DNA of 64,000 bases from Mycolicibacterium moriokaense (GTDB lineage: Bacteria > Actinomycetota > Actinomycetes > Mycobacteriales > Mycobacteriaceae), in assembly GCF_003201655.1 (NCBI RefSeq), contig NZ_QJJU01000025.1, positions 31,044 to 95,043 on the forward strand, given 5' to 3'. Positions 1 through 8,998 of the stretch are shown one piece after another (position 1 is the stretch's first letter; the number at the start of each line of letters is the position of its first letter). Made by a program: the position numbers and the translations under genes. Below the pieces are notes generated by a model. That model saw nothing but the letters and a program-made list of their open reading frames with translations. It did no database searches and had not been told where the DNA came from.

Positions 1-1367
1 CCGGCGCCGAGATCGGCGGGCTGCCAGTTGCCTTGTTTGTTCGGTCCGTCGATGCGGACCTCGACGGCGCGCACGCCGCGGTTCTGCGCCCAGGCGACGC
101 CGCCGAACGTCACGGGTCCTTGGGCGACGTCCTGCCCGCTGCGGGGCACGTCGATGCGGGATTCCGTCTTGATCGGCCCGCGGGGTGACCAACCCAGCCG
201 CGTCCAGTAGGCCTCGGCACGATCGAATCGGGTCAACTCCAAGTCGACGACCCATTTGGTGGCCGACACGTAGCCGTAGAGGCCAGGGACCACGAGCCGG
301 GCGGGGTAGCCGTGCGGGGTCGGCAACGGCTCGCCGTTCATCCCGACCGCCAGCAGAGCATCGCGGCCGTCGGTGAGGGCGGCGACGGGTGTGCCTGCGG
401 TGAAGCCGTCGATCGACATCGACAGCGCCATGTCGGCGTCGGAATGTACGCCGGCTTCGGCCAGCAGGTCGCGCACCCGATAGCCGATCCACTTGGCGTT
501 CGAAATAAGGTCGCCGCCAACGGGATTCGACACACACGTCAGGGTGACCAGCTTCTCGACGGCTTCGAATCGCTCCAGATCGTCAAAGCGGTAGGTGACC
601 TCGCGGTCCACCATGCCGTGAATTTTCAGCTGCCAGTCCGACCGGCTCAGCTGTGGCACGCTCAGCGCGGTGTCGATCCGGTAGAAGTCGGCATTGCTTG
701 TGACGAACGACGGCAGCGCAACGCCTTTCGGCTGCACGGTCGGCGGCACCGGTGGAGTGCTGACATCGACCGATGGCAATGTGAACGCGTGGCGATCACC
801 CGAGACGGAGTGCAGGAGGCGCGACAGCACGACGCCACCCACGCCACTGAGCGCTCCCGCTGCGAGAAAACCCAGCGTCACCAACGACAGTCGGCGACCG
901 CGGTCGGGGGCGTCGGGGTCCTCGGTCTTTTCCGGCGCGTCAACGAACCGTCCCGACGTGAGCAGCCGCAACACTGCGACGCCGCAAACGGTACCGACCA
1001 CGGTGGGCGCGATATCGAACAGCGTCGCCCCGGCACGCGAGAGCACGGCCGCACATCCCGCGATGCCGGCAATAACGATCGCGGCACTGCCGACCGGGAC
1101 GCGACGCGTCTCCCATCGCGCCGTCACCGCGGCAACCAACGCGATCACCCCGAGCACAAGCACGGAGAGAAACAGTTTGTCGGCTGTGCCGAAGGTCTGG
1201 ATCGCCCATTCCTTGATCGGTCCGGGCGTCAGGTCGATGACGGTCGAGCCGACCGCGGTCCGGGCGTCGGCTTGTGGGCCGAAGGCTACGGCGAGTAGCG
1301 CGGAGACTCCGAGCGCAACTGCGGCTGCCGCGACGCCCGCCAGCATTCGCGATTCGCGGGCATTCAT
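1..1367 (-). CDS. Membrane-anchored sulfite-oxidase-like molybdopterin oxidoreductase (3' end missing)
   Basis: The gene reads right to left and runs off the left edge, so only about the first 455 residues are present and the C-terminus is missing. The N-terminal 190 or so residues hold about five hydrophobic segments. A soluble sulfite-oxidase fold follows, containing TCVSNPVGG, whose Cys is the expected molybdenum ligand, and later a GxxTFGGVAWA stretch leading into the dimerisation domain. The family uses molybdopterin to oxidise or reduce small oxo-compounds; the substrate cannot be read from sequence. The start chosen (MNARESRML) lies just before the first membrane segment; an overlapping ATG 4 nt downstream is in another frame. 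It resembles the mycobacterial membrane oxidoreductase of the Rv0218 type (recalled, not searched). Confidence 0.85.
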   Translation of the reverse strand, partial: MNARESRMLAGVAAAAVALGVSALLAVAFGPQADARTAVGSTVIDLTPGPIKEWAIQTFGTADKLFLSVLVLGVIALVAAVTARWETRRVPVGSAAIVIAGIAGCAAVLSRAGATLFDIAPTVVGTVCGVAVLRLLTSGRFVDAPEKTEDPDAPDRGRRLSLVTLGFLAAGALSGVGGVVLSRLLHSVSGDRHAFTLPSVDVSTPPVPPTVQPKGVALPSFVTSNADFYRIDTALSVPQLSRSDWQLKIHGMVDREVTYRFDDLERFEAVEKLVTLTCVSNPVGGDLISNAKWIGYRVRDLLAEAGVHSDADMALSMSIDGFTAGTPVAALTDGRDALLAVGMNGEPLPTPHGYPARLVVPGLYGYVSATKWVVDLELTRFDRAEAYWTRLGWSPRGPIKTESRIDVPRSGQDVAQGPVTFGGVAWAQNRGVRAVEVRIDGPNKQGNWQPADLGA

Positions 1368-1465
1368 GCTGCAACGCTACCGATCGGCCGACCCGAAAGG
1401 CTTACCGAAAAGTGACATCGGATAGGTTGCTTTACGGTTTGAGCGCTTTTTGGAAAGGAAGCCAA

Positions 1466-2233
1466 ATGGAGATCGAGGGCAAGAAGGCCATCGTCGTCGG
1501 CGGGGCATCGGGCTTTGGTAAGGCAACCGCGGAGTTGTTGGCCAAGCGCGGCGCGAGTGTGGCGGTGCTGGACCGCCCGCAGTCGAAGGGCAAAGAGGTT
1601 GCCGACGCGATCGGTGGCTCTTTCTACGAGGTCGATGTCACCGATTTCGACGGCACCGAGAAGGTGCTGCAGCAGGCGATTGACGGCCTCGGCGGGTTGC
1701 ACATCATCGTGACGACGGCAGGCGGCGGCGTCGCCGAGCGCACCGTCAAGAAGGACGGTCCGCATAGCTTGGAGTCCTTCCGCAAGTGTGTCGACCTCAA
1801 CCTCATCGGCACCTTCAACATCAGCAGGCTGGCGGGCTGGCAGATGAGCCAGCAGGACCTGGTCGACGATGAGCAGGAGGAGCGCGGTGTCATCATCAAC
1901 ACCGCCTCGATCGCCGCGTTCGAGGGCCAGATCGGACAGGTGGCCTACACGGCGTCCAAGGCTGCGATCGCCGGGATGTGCCTGACCATGGCCCGCGACA
2001 TGGGCAGCCTGGGTATCCGCGCCCTTGCCATCGCGCCGAGCCTGTTCGCCACCGGTCTGACCGAGGGCATCCCCGACGAGTTCGCCAAGGCACTGACGAA
2101 GGATGCGGCGTTCCCGAAGCGTCTCGGCCGCCCGGAGGAGTACGCCAAGCTCGTCCAGGCGATCGTCGAGAATCCGATGCTCAACGGCCAGTGCCTGCGA
2201 CTCGACGCCGGCCAGCGCTTCGCACCCAAGTAG
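1466..2233 (+). CDS. SDR family dehydrogenase, HSD17B10 / 3-hydroxyacyl-CoA type
   Basis: A 255-residue short-chain dehydrogenase. The Rossmann glycine motif GGASGFGKA lies near residues 11-19, an NTAS serine near 150, and the catalytic YTASK near 165. Length and the long internal segment before the active site fit the 17-beta-HSD10-like group, which oxidises 3-hydroxyacyl-CoA or steroid alcohols with NAD; that substrate class is inference. The ATG is preceded by a good ribosome site (GGAAAGGAAG, 4 nt upstream), which decides the start against longer in-frame extensions. A strong hairpin follows the stop, so it is probably a single-gene unit. Confidence 0.9.
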   Translation: MEIEGKKAIVVGGASGFGKATAELLAKRGASVAVLDRPQSKGKEVADAIGGSFYEVDVTDFDGTEKVLQQAIDGLGGLHIIVTTAGGGVAERTVKKDGPHSLESFRKCVDLNLIGTFNISRLAGWQMSQQDLVDDEQEERGVIINTASIAAFEGQIGQVAYTASKAAIAGMCLTMARDMGSLGIRALAIAPSLFATGLTEGIPDEFAKALTKDAAFPKRLGRPEEYAKLVQAIVENPMLNGQCLRLDAGQRFAPK

Positions 2234-2242
2234 GCCGTGGCT

Positions 2243-2283
2243 TGTGTGCGTTTAGGAGCGATGAGCGCTCCTGAACGCACACA
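2243..2283. terminator. 18-bp-stem hairpin between SDR and PoxB-like gene
   Basis: Arms TGTGTGCGTTTAGGAGCG (2243-2260) and its complement (2266-2283) pair with one mismatch around the loop ATGAG. It lies 9 nt after the SDR stop and has no U-tail, as is usual for mycobacterial terminators. An ATG in the loop (2261) is in frame with the next gene but is an unlikely start. Confidence 0.7.
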
Positions 2284-2302
2284 AATCGCTATCGTGGCGC
2301 GA

Positions 2303-4039
2303 GTGGCAACGGTCGCCGATCACGTCATCTCAGCTTTACGACTCAGCGGTGTGCGCCGTGTGTACGGCCTCCCCGGTGACAGCCTCAACGGCTTCACCGA
2401 CGCGATCCGGCGCGCCGGTGAAATCTCTTGGGAGCACGTCCGTCACGAGGAAACAGCCGCGTTTGCGGCGGCCGCCGATGCCGCGCTGACCGGACAACTG
2501 GCGGTCTGCGCAGGCAGTTGCGGCCCCGGCAACCTGCATCTGATCAACGGTCTTTTCGACGCGCAGCGCAGCCGGGTTCCGGTGCTGGCGATCGCGGCGC
2601 ACATCCCGCGCAGCGAGATCGGCTCCGAGTACTTCCAGGAGACGCATCCGCAGGAGCTGTTCCGGGAATGCAGCGTCTACCGCGAACTCGTCAGCACTCC
2701 GGAGATGTTGCCGCGGATCCTCGAGATGGCGATGCGGGCCGCGGTCGAGGAGAACGGAGTCGCCGTCGTCGTCATCCCCGGTGAGATCTTCCTGCAGCGC
2801 GCCGACGAGTCGGGATTCCTTGCGCGCCCGATCACACCGACTCGTTCTGTGGTGCGTCCCGACGACGAGTCGCTGCGCAGGGCGGCCGAAATCCTCAACA
2901 GCGCAGAGGCTGTCACGATTCTCGGTGGCGCCGGTGTCGAAGGGTCTCATGACGCGTTGATCCAGGCGGCCGCGACGCTGGGCGCACCGATCGTGCACGC
3001 GCTGCGCGGCAAGGAGTTCATCGAATACGACAACCCGTTCGACGTCGGCATGACCGGTCTTCTCGGCTTCGCCTCCGGCTACAAGGCGATCAAGGAGGCC
3101 GACGCGCTGCTGATGCTTGGCACCGACTTCCCCTATCAGCAGTTCTATCCCGACAACGCCAAGGTCGTTCAGGTCGACATCCGCGGCCGCAACCTCGGCC
3201 GTCGCACCCCGATCGATCTCGGACTCGTCGGCACCGTGAGAGACACCCTCGCGGCCCTGCAGCCGCTGCTGCGGGAGAAGAATCAACGAGACCATCTCGA
3301 CCGATCGCTGCGCCACTACCGCAAGACCCGCAAGACGCTGGACGAGCTGGCCGTCAATGACCGTGACCGCAGCCCGATTCGGCCGGAATACGTTGCGGGA
3401 CTTGCTGATCAATTGGCGGCCGATGACGCCGTCTTTACCGTCGACGTGGGCTCGCCGGTCGTGTGGGCGGCGCGGTACCTGAAGATGAACGGCCGCAGGC
3501 GACTCGTGGGCTCGTTCAACCACGGCACCATGGCGTGTGCGTTGCCGCTCGCGATCGGCGCGCAGACTGCTTTTCGCGACCGGCAGGTGGTCGCGCTGGC
3601 GGGCGACGGCGGGCTCACCATGCTGTTCGGCGAACTGATAACGCTGATCCAGAGCCGGTTGCCGGTCAAGGTGATCGTGTTCAATAACTCGTCGCTGAAC
3701 TTCGTCGAGCTGGAGATGAAGGCCGCGGGGATCGTCAACTTCGGCACCGATCTGGTGAACCCGAACTTTGCGGACGTCGCTGCCGCGATGGGGATCTTCG
3801 GCCGCCGCGTCGAGCGGCCGTCCGACCTGCAGCAGGCACTGGCCGACGCGTTCGCGCACGAGGGACCGGCGCTCGTCGACGTGGTGACTGCACGACAGGA
3901 GCTGTCGATACCGCCTGCGATCACCGTCGAACAAGCCAAGGGCTTCTCGCTATACGCGATCCGGACCATCCTTGCGGGCCGCGGCGACGAGCTTCTCGAC
4001 CTGATCACGACCAACGTCGCCCGCCGCATCCTGGATTGA
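2303..4039 (+). CDS. PoxB-type thiamine-diphosphate pyruvate:quinone oxidoreductase
   Basis: A 578-residue ThDP enzyme. N-terminal pyrimidine domain: YGLPGDSLNG near residue 20 and the activating glutamate in RHEETAAF near 50. Central FAD/nucleotide-like domain: GTDFPYQQFYPDNA near 275. C-terminal PP domain: GDGG...NN starting near 433. The tail (FSLYAIRTILAGRGDELLDL) matches the membrane-binding end of PoxB, which favours pyruvate oxidation to acetate with electrons passed to quinone over acetolactate synthesis. GTG at 2303 is chosen because homology begins there and a -10 hexamer TATCGT ends 7 nt before it, giving a leaderless start; an ATG at 2261 would sit in the loop of the upstream hairpin. 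Confidence 0.85.
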   Translation: MATVADHVISALRLSGVRRVYGLPGDSLNGFTDAIRRAGEISWEHVRHEETAAFAAAADAALTGQLAVCAGSCGPGNLHLINGLFDAQRSRVPVLAIAAHIPRSEIGSEYFQETHPQELFRECSVYRELVSTPEMLPRILEMAMRAAVEENGVAVVVIPGEIFLQRADESGFLARPITPTRSVVRPDDESLRRAAEILNSAEAVTILGGAGVEGSHDALIQAAATLGAPIVHALRGKEFIEYDNPFDVGMTGLLGFASGYKAIKEADALLMLGTDFPYQQFYPDNAKVVQVDIRGRNLGRRTPIDLGLVGTVRDTLAALQPLLREKNQRDHLDRSLRHYRKTRKTLDELAVNDRDRSPIRPEYVAGLADQLAADDAVFTVDVGSPVVWAARYLKMNGRRRLVGSFNHGTMACALPLAIGAQTAFRDRQVVALAGDGGLTMLFGELITLIQSRLPVKVIVFNNSSLNFVELEMKAAGIVNFGTDLVNPNFADVAAAMGIFGRRVERPSDLQQALADAFAHEGPALVDVVTARQELSIPPAITVEQAKGFSLYAIRTILAGRGDELLDLITTNVARRILD

Positions 4040-4113
4040 TAGCCGACAGCGCGGTAGTTACCGCCTTCGGCCCATTGCGAGCCTTTTTTGATCTTGGCCG
4101 CTAATGTTTGCCC

Positions 4114-5472
4114 ATGCGCATGAGAGTTTGGTCCGTTCTTGCTGTCGTTTTGCTGCTGACGGCCTGCGGCGGCCCCAAGCCGCAAAATCCGAACAAGGCC
4201 GCCAAGCCGGGTCCGCCGGATACCAGCAGCATCGAGATTCACGGCGACGCGTCCCAGGACGTGAACAAGCTGGCCATGCAGGCCATCGCAGACCTGCAGG
4301 ACTACTGGGGTAAGGAGATGCCAAAGCTCTACGGCAAGGACTACGAACCAGTGAAGGGCGGCTTCTACGCCGTCATCCCATCGTCGGGGGACTTGCCGCC
4401 GTGCGCATCGGATGCCAGCGAGATCTCGGGTAACGCGTTCTATTGCGCGAAGAACGATGTCGTGGCGTGGGATGCCGAGGGCCTGCTACCCGGATTGAAG
4501 GACAAGTACGGGGACTTCGTCATCCCGGTCGTGCTGGCGCATGAGTGGGGTCACGCCATACAGGGCCGCACCAATTTCACCGCGCGCACGGTCACCAAAG
4601 AACTGCAAGCCGACTGCTTCGCGGGGGCATGGGGCAAACACGCCAAGGAGGACGGCGTTTTCAAGGTGACGGCCGCCGATCTCGACTCCGCGCTGGCCGG
4701 CATTCTCGACCTGCGCGATAGTCCGGGTACCAGCAAAGTCGACCCGAATGCGCACGGCAGCGGCTTCGACCGGGTCAGCGCGTTCCAGGATGGTTTCGAC
4801 AACGGACCCGATAAGTGCAAGGACTACCGCGACGACGAACCCATGGTGCTCGAGCTGCCGTTCAACGACGCCCGGGACCAAGCCCAAGGCGGCAATTCAC
4901 CGTACGACTCGATCATCAACGGCGTGCCGTACGACCTCGAGGACTACTGGACGCACGTGTATCCAGAAATCGCTGGCGGAAAGCAGTGGGCGCCGGTGAA
5001 GGGTCTCGAGCCGTACGAGCCGAACCATCCGCCGACGTGCGGCGGCCAGTCCACCGAGGGTTACGCGCTCTTCTATTGCGTGCCAGACGATTACGTCGGC
5101 TGGGACAACAAGGTGGCGATGCCGCAGGTGTACAAACAGGGCGGTGACTACGCAGTCGCCACACTGTTGGCCACCCAGTACGGGCTCGCGGCGCTGACTC
5201 GGCTGGGTGATAAATCGGACGAGAAGACGTCGACTTTGCGGGGCGACTGCTTCGCGGGGGGCTACACGGCCAGCGTCATTCTGTACAACCGCCCCGACAC
5301 CAGCACATACCACCTCTCACCCGGTGACCTCGACAAGGGAATCAAGGCGCTGCTGGTGTTCCGCGGCGAGGGCGACGTGGAGCGCCAAGGCGCGGGCTGG
5401 GTGCGGATCAAGGCGTTCCGCGAGGGCGTCATGAACGGCGCGCAGTCGTGCCTGGACTACCAGGACAAGTAG
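4114..5472 (+). CDS. Lipoprotein with tandem YpfJ-like zinc-metallopeptidase domains, second one degenerate
   Basis: A 452-residue predicted lipoprotein: a short basic N-terminus, a hydrophobic core and the lipobox LLTAC near residue 18. The first domain (about 50-240) carries HEWGHAIQGR, a complete HExxH zinc site, followed by ELQADCFAG. The second (about 270-450) repeats the same layout (PVKG, an FYCxxDDxVxWD-like block, then GDCFAGGYTASV), but at the HEWGH position it has ATQYGLA, so it should not bind zinc. Eight or so conserved Cys suit an extracytoplasmic protein. A -10 TAATGT ends 6 nt before the ATG (leaderless), which favours 4114 over the nearby ATG at 4120. Substrate unknown. Confidence 0.8.
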   Translation: MRMRVWSVLAVVLLLTACGGPKPQNPNKAAKPGPPDTSSIEIHGDASQDVNKLAMQAIADLQDYWGKEMPKLYGKDYEPVKGGFYAVIPSSGDLPPCASDASEISGNAFYCAKNDVVAWDAEGLLPGLKDKYGDFVIPVVLAHEWGHAIQGRTNFTARTVTKELQADCFAGAWGKHAKEDGVFKVTAADLDSALAGILDLRDSPGTSKVDPNAHGSGFDRVSAFQDGFDNGPDKCKDYRDDEPMVLELPFNDARDQAQGGNSPYDSIINGVPYDLEDYWTHVYPEIAGGKQWAPVKGLEPYEPNHPPTCGGQSTEGYALFYCVPDDYVGWDNKVAMPQVYKQGGDYAVATLLATQYGLAALTRLGDKSDEKTSTLRGDCFAGGYTASVILYNRPDTSTYHLSPGDLDKGIKALLVFRGEGDVERQGAGWVRIKAFREGVMNGAQSCLDYQDK

Positions 5473-5635
5473 CTCACGCGAGGCCCCGCCGCAAGCGTTG
5501 ACTGCCCGATGCAGGTACTGACGCTGCGGCGGACGTCGGCGGGGTCGGACACCAGTACTGATCCTCTACTGGACATTCGCGCCGGGCAAGCGCACTGTGG
5601 GCACACAGCAAACTCACAGTGAGGTCGATTGACAT

Positions 5636-5749
5636 GGTCAGACGGCGGCGGCGACCCTCGGGCGCGCCGGACTCTCGGTGACAGTTCTCGAACGCACTGA
5701 CCAAGTCGGCGCGAGCTGGAGGACGTCGTACAGATCTGACACCCATTAA
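5636..5749 (+). pseudogene. Relic of a flavin-containing monooxygenase N-terminus
   Basis: An in-frame stretch of about 37 codons without a start reads GQTAAATLGRAGL, then SVTVLERTDQVGASWRTSY, and ends at TAA. This is the second half of the FAD-binding beta-alpha-beta unit of flavin monooxygenases: the glycine-rich helix, the VTVLER strand with its acidic FAD-ribose contact, and the VGASWR turn. The GxGxxG start and everything after about residue 45 of the usual protein are gone. It lies directly before the methyltransferase ribosome site. The remaining bases of this 290-bp gap hold nothing else I recognise. Confidence 0.65.
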
Positions 5750-5762
5750 GGAGGAATCGCCC

Positions 5763-6590
5763 ATGACCAATCCGACAGCGGCCGTCGACGTCAGTCAGGT
5801 GGCGGCCAAACACCGAGCGATGTGGGCATCCGGCGATTACGCGAAACTCGCTGCTGGACTCGTTACGCCTCTCGGTCCCGTGCTCGTGGAGGCCACTGGT
5901 ATAGCGCGCGGCGATCGAGTGCTGGACGTGGCCGCCGGCACCGGAAACGCGGCGATTCCGGCCGCACAGACCGGGGCGAGCGTCGTCGCAAGCGATCTGT
6001 GCCCGGAGTTGTTGGAAGACGGTCGCGCGCTTGCCACCGAGCGCGGCGTCGACCTCGAATGGCGCGAGGCCAACGCCCACGAATTGCCTTTCGGCGACAA
6101 CGAATTCGATGTGGTGATGTCGTGTATCGGAGTGATGTTCGCCCCGTTCCATCAGCTCGCCGCCGGCGAGCTGATTCGGGTGTGCAAACCCGGCGGCAGG
6201 ATCGGCTTGATCAGCTGGACGCCCGAGGGCCACATCGGCAAGCTGTGGGCCGCGATGAAGCCGTATGCGCCGGCACCCCCGTCCGGTGCGCAGCCACCTC
6301 CGCTGTGGGGTCAAGAGGATCACGTCCGCGCGCTGCTCGGCGACCGCGTCACCGATGTCGTCACCGAGCGACGGATGCTGACCGTTGACCAGTTCGCCGA
6401 CGGTGCTGAGTTTCGCGACTACTTCAAGGCGCTCTACGGGCCGACGATCGCGGTGTATCGCAACATCGAGGACGATCCGGACCGCGTGGCCGCCCTCGAC
6501 GCGGACATCGCTGCGGTGGGCGACGGCGTGCTGAGCGGTGCGTCGACCATGGAATGGGAGTACCTGCTGCTGACGGCCCGCAAGGCCTGA
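5763..6590 (+). CDS. Class I SAM-dependent methyltransferase
   Basis: A 275-residue Rossmann methyltransferase of the UbiE/Methyltransf_11 kind. Motif I is VLDVAAGTGNAA near residues 53-63, an acidic residue ends strand 2 (ASDL), motif II/III ELPFGDNEFDVVMSCIGVMF is near 105-125, and the post-III RVCKPGGRIGL is near 140. The ATG has a strong ribosome site (GGAGG, 8 nt upstream). The acceptor substrate cannot be told. It follows a decayed monooxygenase fragment and is followed after 12 nt by the APH-like kinase gene, so these two may be co-transcribed. Confidence 0.85.
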   Translation: MTNPTAAVDVSQVAAKHRAMWASGDYAKLAAGLVTPLGPVLVEATGIARGDRVLDVAAGTGNAAIPAAQTGASVVASDLCPELLEDGRALATERGVDLEWREANAHELPFGDNEFDVVMSCIGVMFAPFHQLAAGELIRVCKPGGRIGLISWTPEGHIGKLWAAMKPYAPAPPSGAQPPPLWGQEDHVRALLGDRVTDVVTERRMLTVDQFADGAEFRDYFKALYGPTIAVYRNIEDDPDRVAALDADIAAVGDGVLSGASTMEWEYLLLTARKA

Positions 6591-6602
6591 CAACATGGCT
6601 GC

Positions 6603-7670
6603 ATGCCCGATGACGCGCAGCAGCTTCCGACACTGAGCCCCGACGACCAGGCCGCGGTGCAGCGCTGGGTCCGCGAGCAGGGCCTTGGGTCGACGGTCAC
6701 CGATGTCGAGCCGCTGACCGGCGGCACACAGAACATCGTGGTGCGAGTGCACGTCGATGGTCGTCCGATGGTGTTGCGACGGCCCCCGCTTCACCCCCGG
6801 CCGACGAGCGACAAGACGATGCTGCGTGAGATCGCGGCGCTGCGGACGTTGGCCGGCACGCCAGTGCCGCATCCCGGGTTCATCGCGGGTTGCGATGACC
6901 TCGACGTGCTCGGCGTGGTGTTCTACCTGATGGAGGAGGTCAACGGCTTCAACCCCGGCGACGATGTGGACGAAGCGTATGTCCGCGACGCGGGAATGCG
7001 CCATCAAGTCGGGCTGTCGTATTCGGCCAGCCTCGCACAGTTGGGCAACGTGACATGGGAGGGCAAGCCGCTCGCCGAGCTCAAACGGCCGGGATCGTTT
7101 CTGGAGCGCCAGGTTCCGCAGTTTCTGCGGCTGCTCGAAAGCTATCGGCACGATCGGTACGAGCCGGAATCGCTTGCGGTCGGCGAGCTTGCGGAGTGGT
7201 TGGACTCCAACCGTCCACCCGACGGAGAGCCCGGAATCATGCACGGTGACCCGCATCTGAGCAACGTTCTTCTTCGCAGGGACAAGCCGGAGTTAGCGGC
7301 GTTCGTCGATTGGGAGATGTGTACGGTCGGCGATCCCCTGCTGGACTTGGGTTGGATGCTCATCTGCTGGCCACTGGACACGAATATGATCACCGCCGGT
7401 GCGGCACTGGCTGCGTTGGGGGGACTGGCCAGCCGCCGCGAGCTTCTCGATGCCTACCTGGCCGCCGGCGGTCGCGAAACATCAAGGCTGGACTGGTATG
7501 TCGCGATGGCGTGCTTCAAGCTCGGCATCGTGATCGAGGGCACGTGGTCGCGCTATCTGGTGGGCCAAGCCAGCAGGGAAGCGGGCGAGCAGCTGCACGC
7601 GTCGGCGCAGAATCTGATGGACGTGGGCACGCGAGTTGCCAAGGGCGACAGTCCGTTCGATCTGGGCTAG
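6603..7670 (+). CDS. APH-like phosphotransferase family protein (ACAD10/FadE-associated type)
   Basis: A 355-residue kinase-fold protein. It has a nucleotide-binding N-lobe beginning LTGGTQNIVVRV near residue 39, the Brenner catalytic motif IMHGDPHLSNVLL near 210-222, and the metal-binding VDWEMCTVGDPLLDLGW near 237-253. In actinobacteria this group is not mainly antibiotic resistance; members sit with acyl-CoA dehydrogenases and are thought to phosphorylate hydroxyacyl-type substrates, which is inference here. Its TAG stop overlaps the stop of the convergent TauE/SafE gene by 4 bp (CTAG), leaving no room for a separate terminator. Confidence 0.85.
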   Translation: MPDDAQQLPTLSPDDQAAVQRWVREQGLGSTVTDVEPLTGGTQNIVVRVHVDGRPMVLRRPPLHPRPTSDKTMLREIAALRTLAGTPVPHPGFIAGCDDLDVLGVVFYLMEEVNGFNPGDDVDEAYVRDAGMRHQVGLSYSASLAQLGNVTWEGKPLAELKRPGSFLERQVPQFLRLLESYRHDRYEPESLAVGELAEWLDSNRPPDGEPGIMHGDPHLSNVLLRRDKPELAAFVDWEMCTVGDPLLDLGWMLICWPLDTNMITAGAALAALGGLASRRELLDAYLAAGGRETSRLDWYVAMACFKLGIVIEGTWSRYLVGQASREAGEQLHASAQNLMDVGTRVAKGDSPFDLG

Positions 7671-8422
7671 CCGTACGCGTCGAAACCGAGATTGATCGCC
7701 AGCACCAGCCCGGCCACACCGATCACCACCCGGATGGGTCCGGCGGGCGCATGGCGCACCACCACGGGACCGAGTCGCGATCCGATCAGGCATCCGGCAC
7801 CGACAGCGATGACGGCAGGCCAGTTCACCGGTGCGACGATCGCAAAGATCAGCGCCGCAACGCTGTTCGCGATGCCAAGGATCACGTTCTTGCCTGCGTT
7901 GGCGTGCGCGAGCGTCGCGCCGCCGGTCCGCAACAGCATCGCGAGCAGTAGCACACCGGCCGCCGCGCCGAAGTAGCCGCCGTAGATGCAGATCGCGAAT
8001 ATCGTTGCGGCCTCCAACAGCACCTTGACGGTATGTCGTTGGTGGTCAGCGACTCTCGCTTCCTGACGGGTGGTACGCGGAAGCAGGATCGCGACAGAGG
8101 CCAGGCCCAGCAGGATCGGGACAACCCGTTCGAATCCCTGCGCAGGCGTCGACAGCAGCAGGGCCGCGCCGACCGCACCGCCGACCGCGGCAACGGGCGC
8201 GATCCGCCTGAGCCAGGCTCCCTGGCCCGCGAGCTCGGGTCGCGATCCCAAGACCGAACCGACGCCGTTGAACACCAACGCCACGGTGTTGGTGACGTTG
8301 GCCGTCACCGGAGGAAGCCCGACCAGCAGCAGCGCGGGGTAGGTGGCGACCGACGCAAGGCCCGCGATGCTGCCGGTGAGTCCGCCGAGTACACCGGCGG
8401 CCGCGAGGAGGGCCCAGTTCAT
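7667..8422 (-). CDS. TauE/SafE family sulfite/organosulfonate exporter-like permease
   Basis: A 251-residue integral membrane protein with about eight hydrophobic segments and the twofold TauE/SafE repeat: GGLTGSIAGLASVATYPALL near the N-terminus and YGGYFGAAAGVLLLAML in the second half. Family members export sulfite, sulfoacetate or related small anions, but specificity is not visible in the sequence. Divergent from the SRPBCC gene across a 93-bp gap; its stop overlaps that of the phosphotransferase on the other strand. Confidence 0.88.
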   Translation of the reverse strand: MNWALLAAAGVLGGLTGSIAGLASVATYPALLLVGLPPVTANVTNTVALVFNGVGSVLGSRPELAGQGAWLRRIAPVAAVGGAVGAALLLSTPAQGFERVVPILLGLASVAILLPRTTRQEARVADHQRHTVKVLLEAATIFAICIYGGYFGAAAGVLLLAMLLRTGGATLAHANAGKNVILGIANSVAALIFAIVAPVNWPAVIAVGAGCLIGSRLGPVVVRHAPAGPIRVVIGVAGLVLAINLGFDAYG

Positions 8423-8515
8423 GGGCCGCCCACGTTACTTCTTGGTGCGCACCAGGGCGTCGACGGGGTCGGGCAACGGCGAAGTACTGTGGCGACGACA
8501 GCCGAAGGAGGCGCC

Positions 8516-8989
8516 ATGACGATTTCCGTGGTCGACGCGGGCCCGCGCCAGGTAAGCCGGTCCGTCGAGGTGGCCGCCCCGGCCGCCGAACTATTCGCGT
8601 ACGTCGCCGATCCCCGTCGACACGAGGAGGTCGACGGCTCGGGCACAGTTCGTAAGAACGTCAGTGCTCCGGCGGAACTTGCTGTGGGAGAGTGCTTCTC
8701 GACGAAGATGCGGATGTTGGGTCTGCCCTATCGGATCACCAGCACCGTCACCACCGTGAAACCCGGAGCGCTGATCGAATGGCGTCACCCGTTCGGCCAT
8801 CGCTGGCGATGGGAATTCGACGAGATATCTCCGACGCTCACCCGGGTCACCGAGACGTTCGACTTCCGCGATGCGGGGTCGGTGAAAAACGCGCTGAACT
8901 ACTACTCGCTCACCGGCTTCGTGAAGAGCAACGCGCGAGGGATCGAGGCCACACTGGCGAAACTGCGCGACCGCTACTCCCGCGACTGA
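8516..8989 (+). CDS. SRPBCC (START-like) family protein
   Basis: A 157-residue polyketide-cyclase/dehydrase-like protein. It opens with VSRSVEVAAPAAELFAYVADPRRHEEVDGSGTV in two typical blocks (beta 1 and the helix that follows), continues with paired strands (ITSTVTTVKPGALIEWRHP) and ends with the long C-terminal helix (GFVKSNARGIEATLAKL). The fold makes a hydrophobic cavity for lipids or aromatics; the ligand is unknown. The ATG follows a strong ribosome site GAAGGAGG with 5 nt spacing, which rules out the much longer upstream open frame. Convergent with the exonuclease gene. Confidence 0.85.
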   Translation: MTISVVDAGPRQVSRSVEVAAPAAELFAYVADPRRHEEVDGSGTVRKNVSAPAELAVGECFSTKMRMLGLPYRITSTVTTVKPGALIEWRHPFGHRWRWEFDEISPTLTRVTETFDFRDAGSVKNALNYYSLTGFVKSNARGIEATLAKLRDRYSRD

Positions 8990-8998
8990 GCTCGCTCG

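Noticed and set aside
312..1298. A 328-codon open frame on the plus strand
   Set aside because: It is the complement of the molybdopterin oxidoreductase; composition is Arg/His/Gly-rich, with no family resemblance, and the minus strand carries membrane helices and the TCVSN motif.
2261..2263. ATG in the hairpin loop as the start of the PoxB-like gene
   Set aside because: The extra residues have no similarity and the codon lies inside the upstream terminator; the GTG at 2303 has a -10 in the right place.
2336..3934. A 532-codon open frame on the minus strand
   Set aside because: Shadow of the PoxB-like gene; the plus strand has intact ThDP and PoxB motifs while this frame is low-complexity Arg/Asp/Gly.
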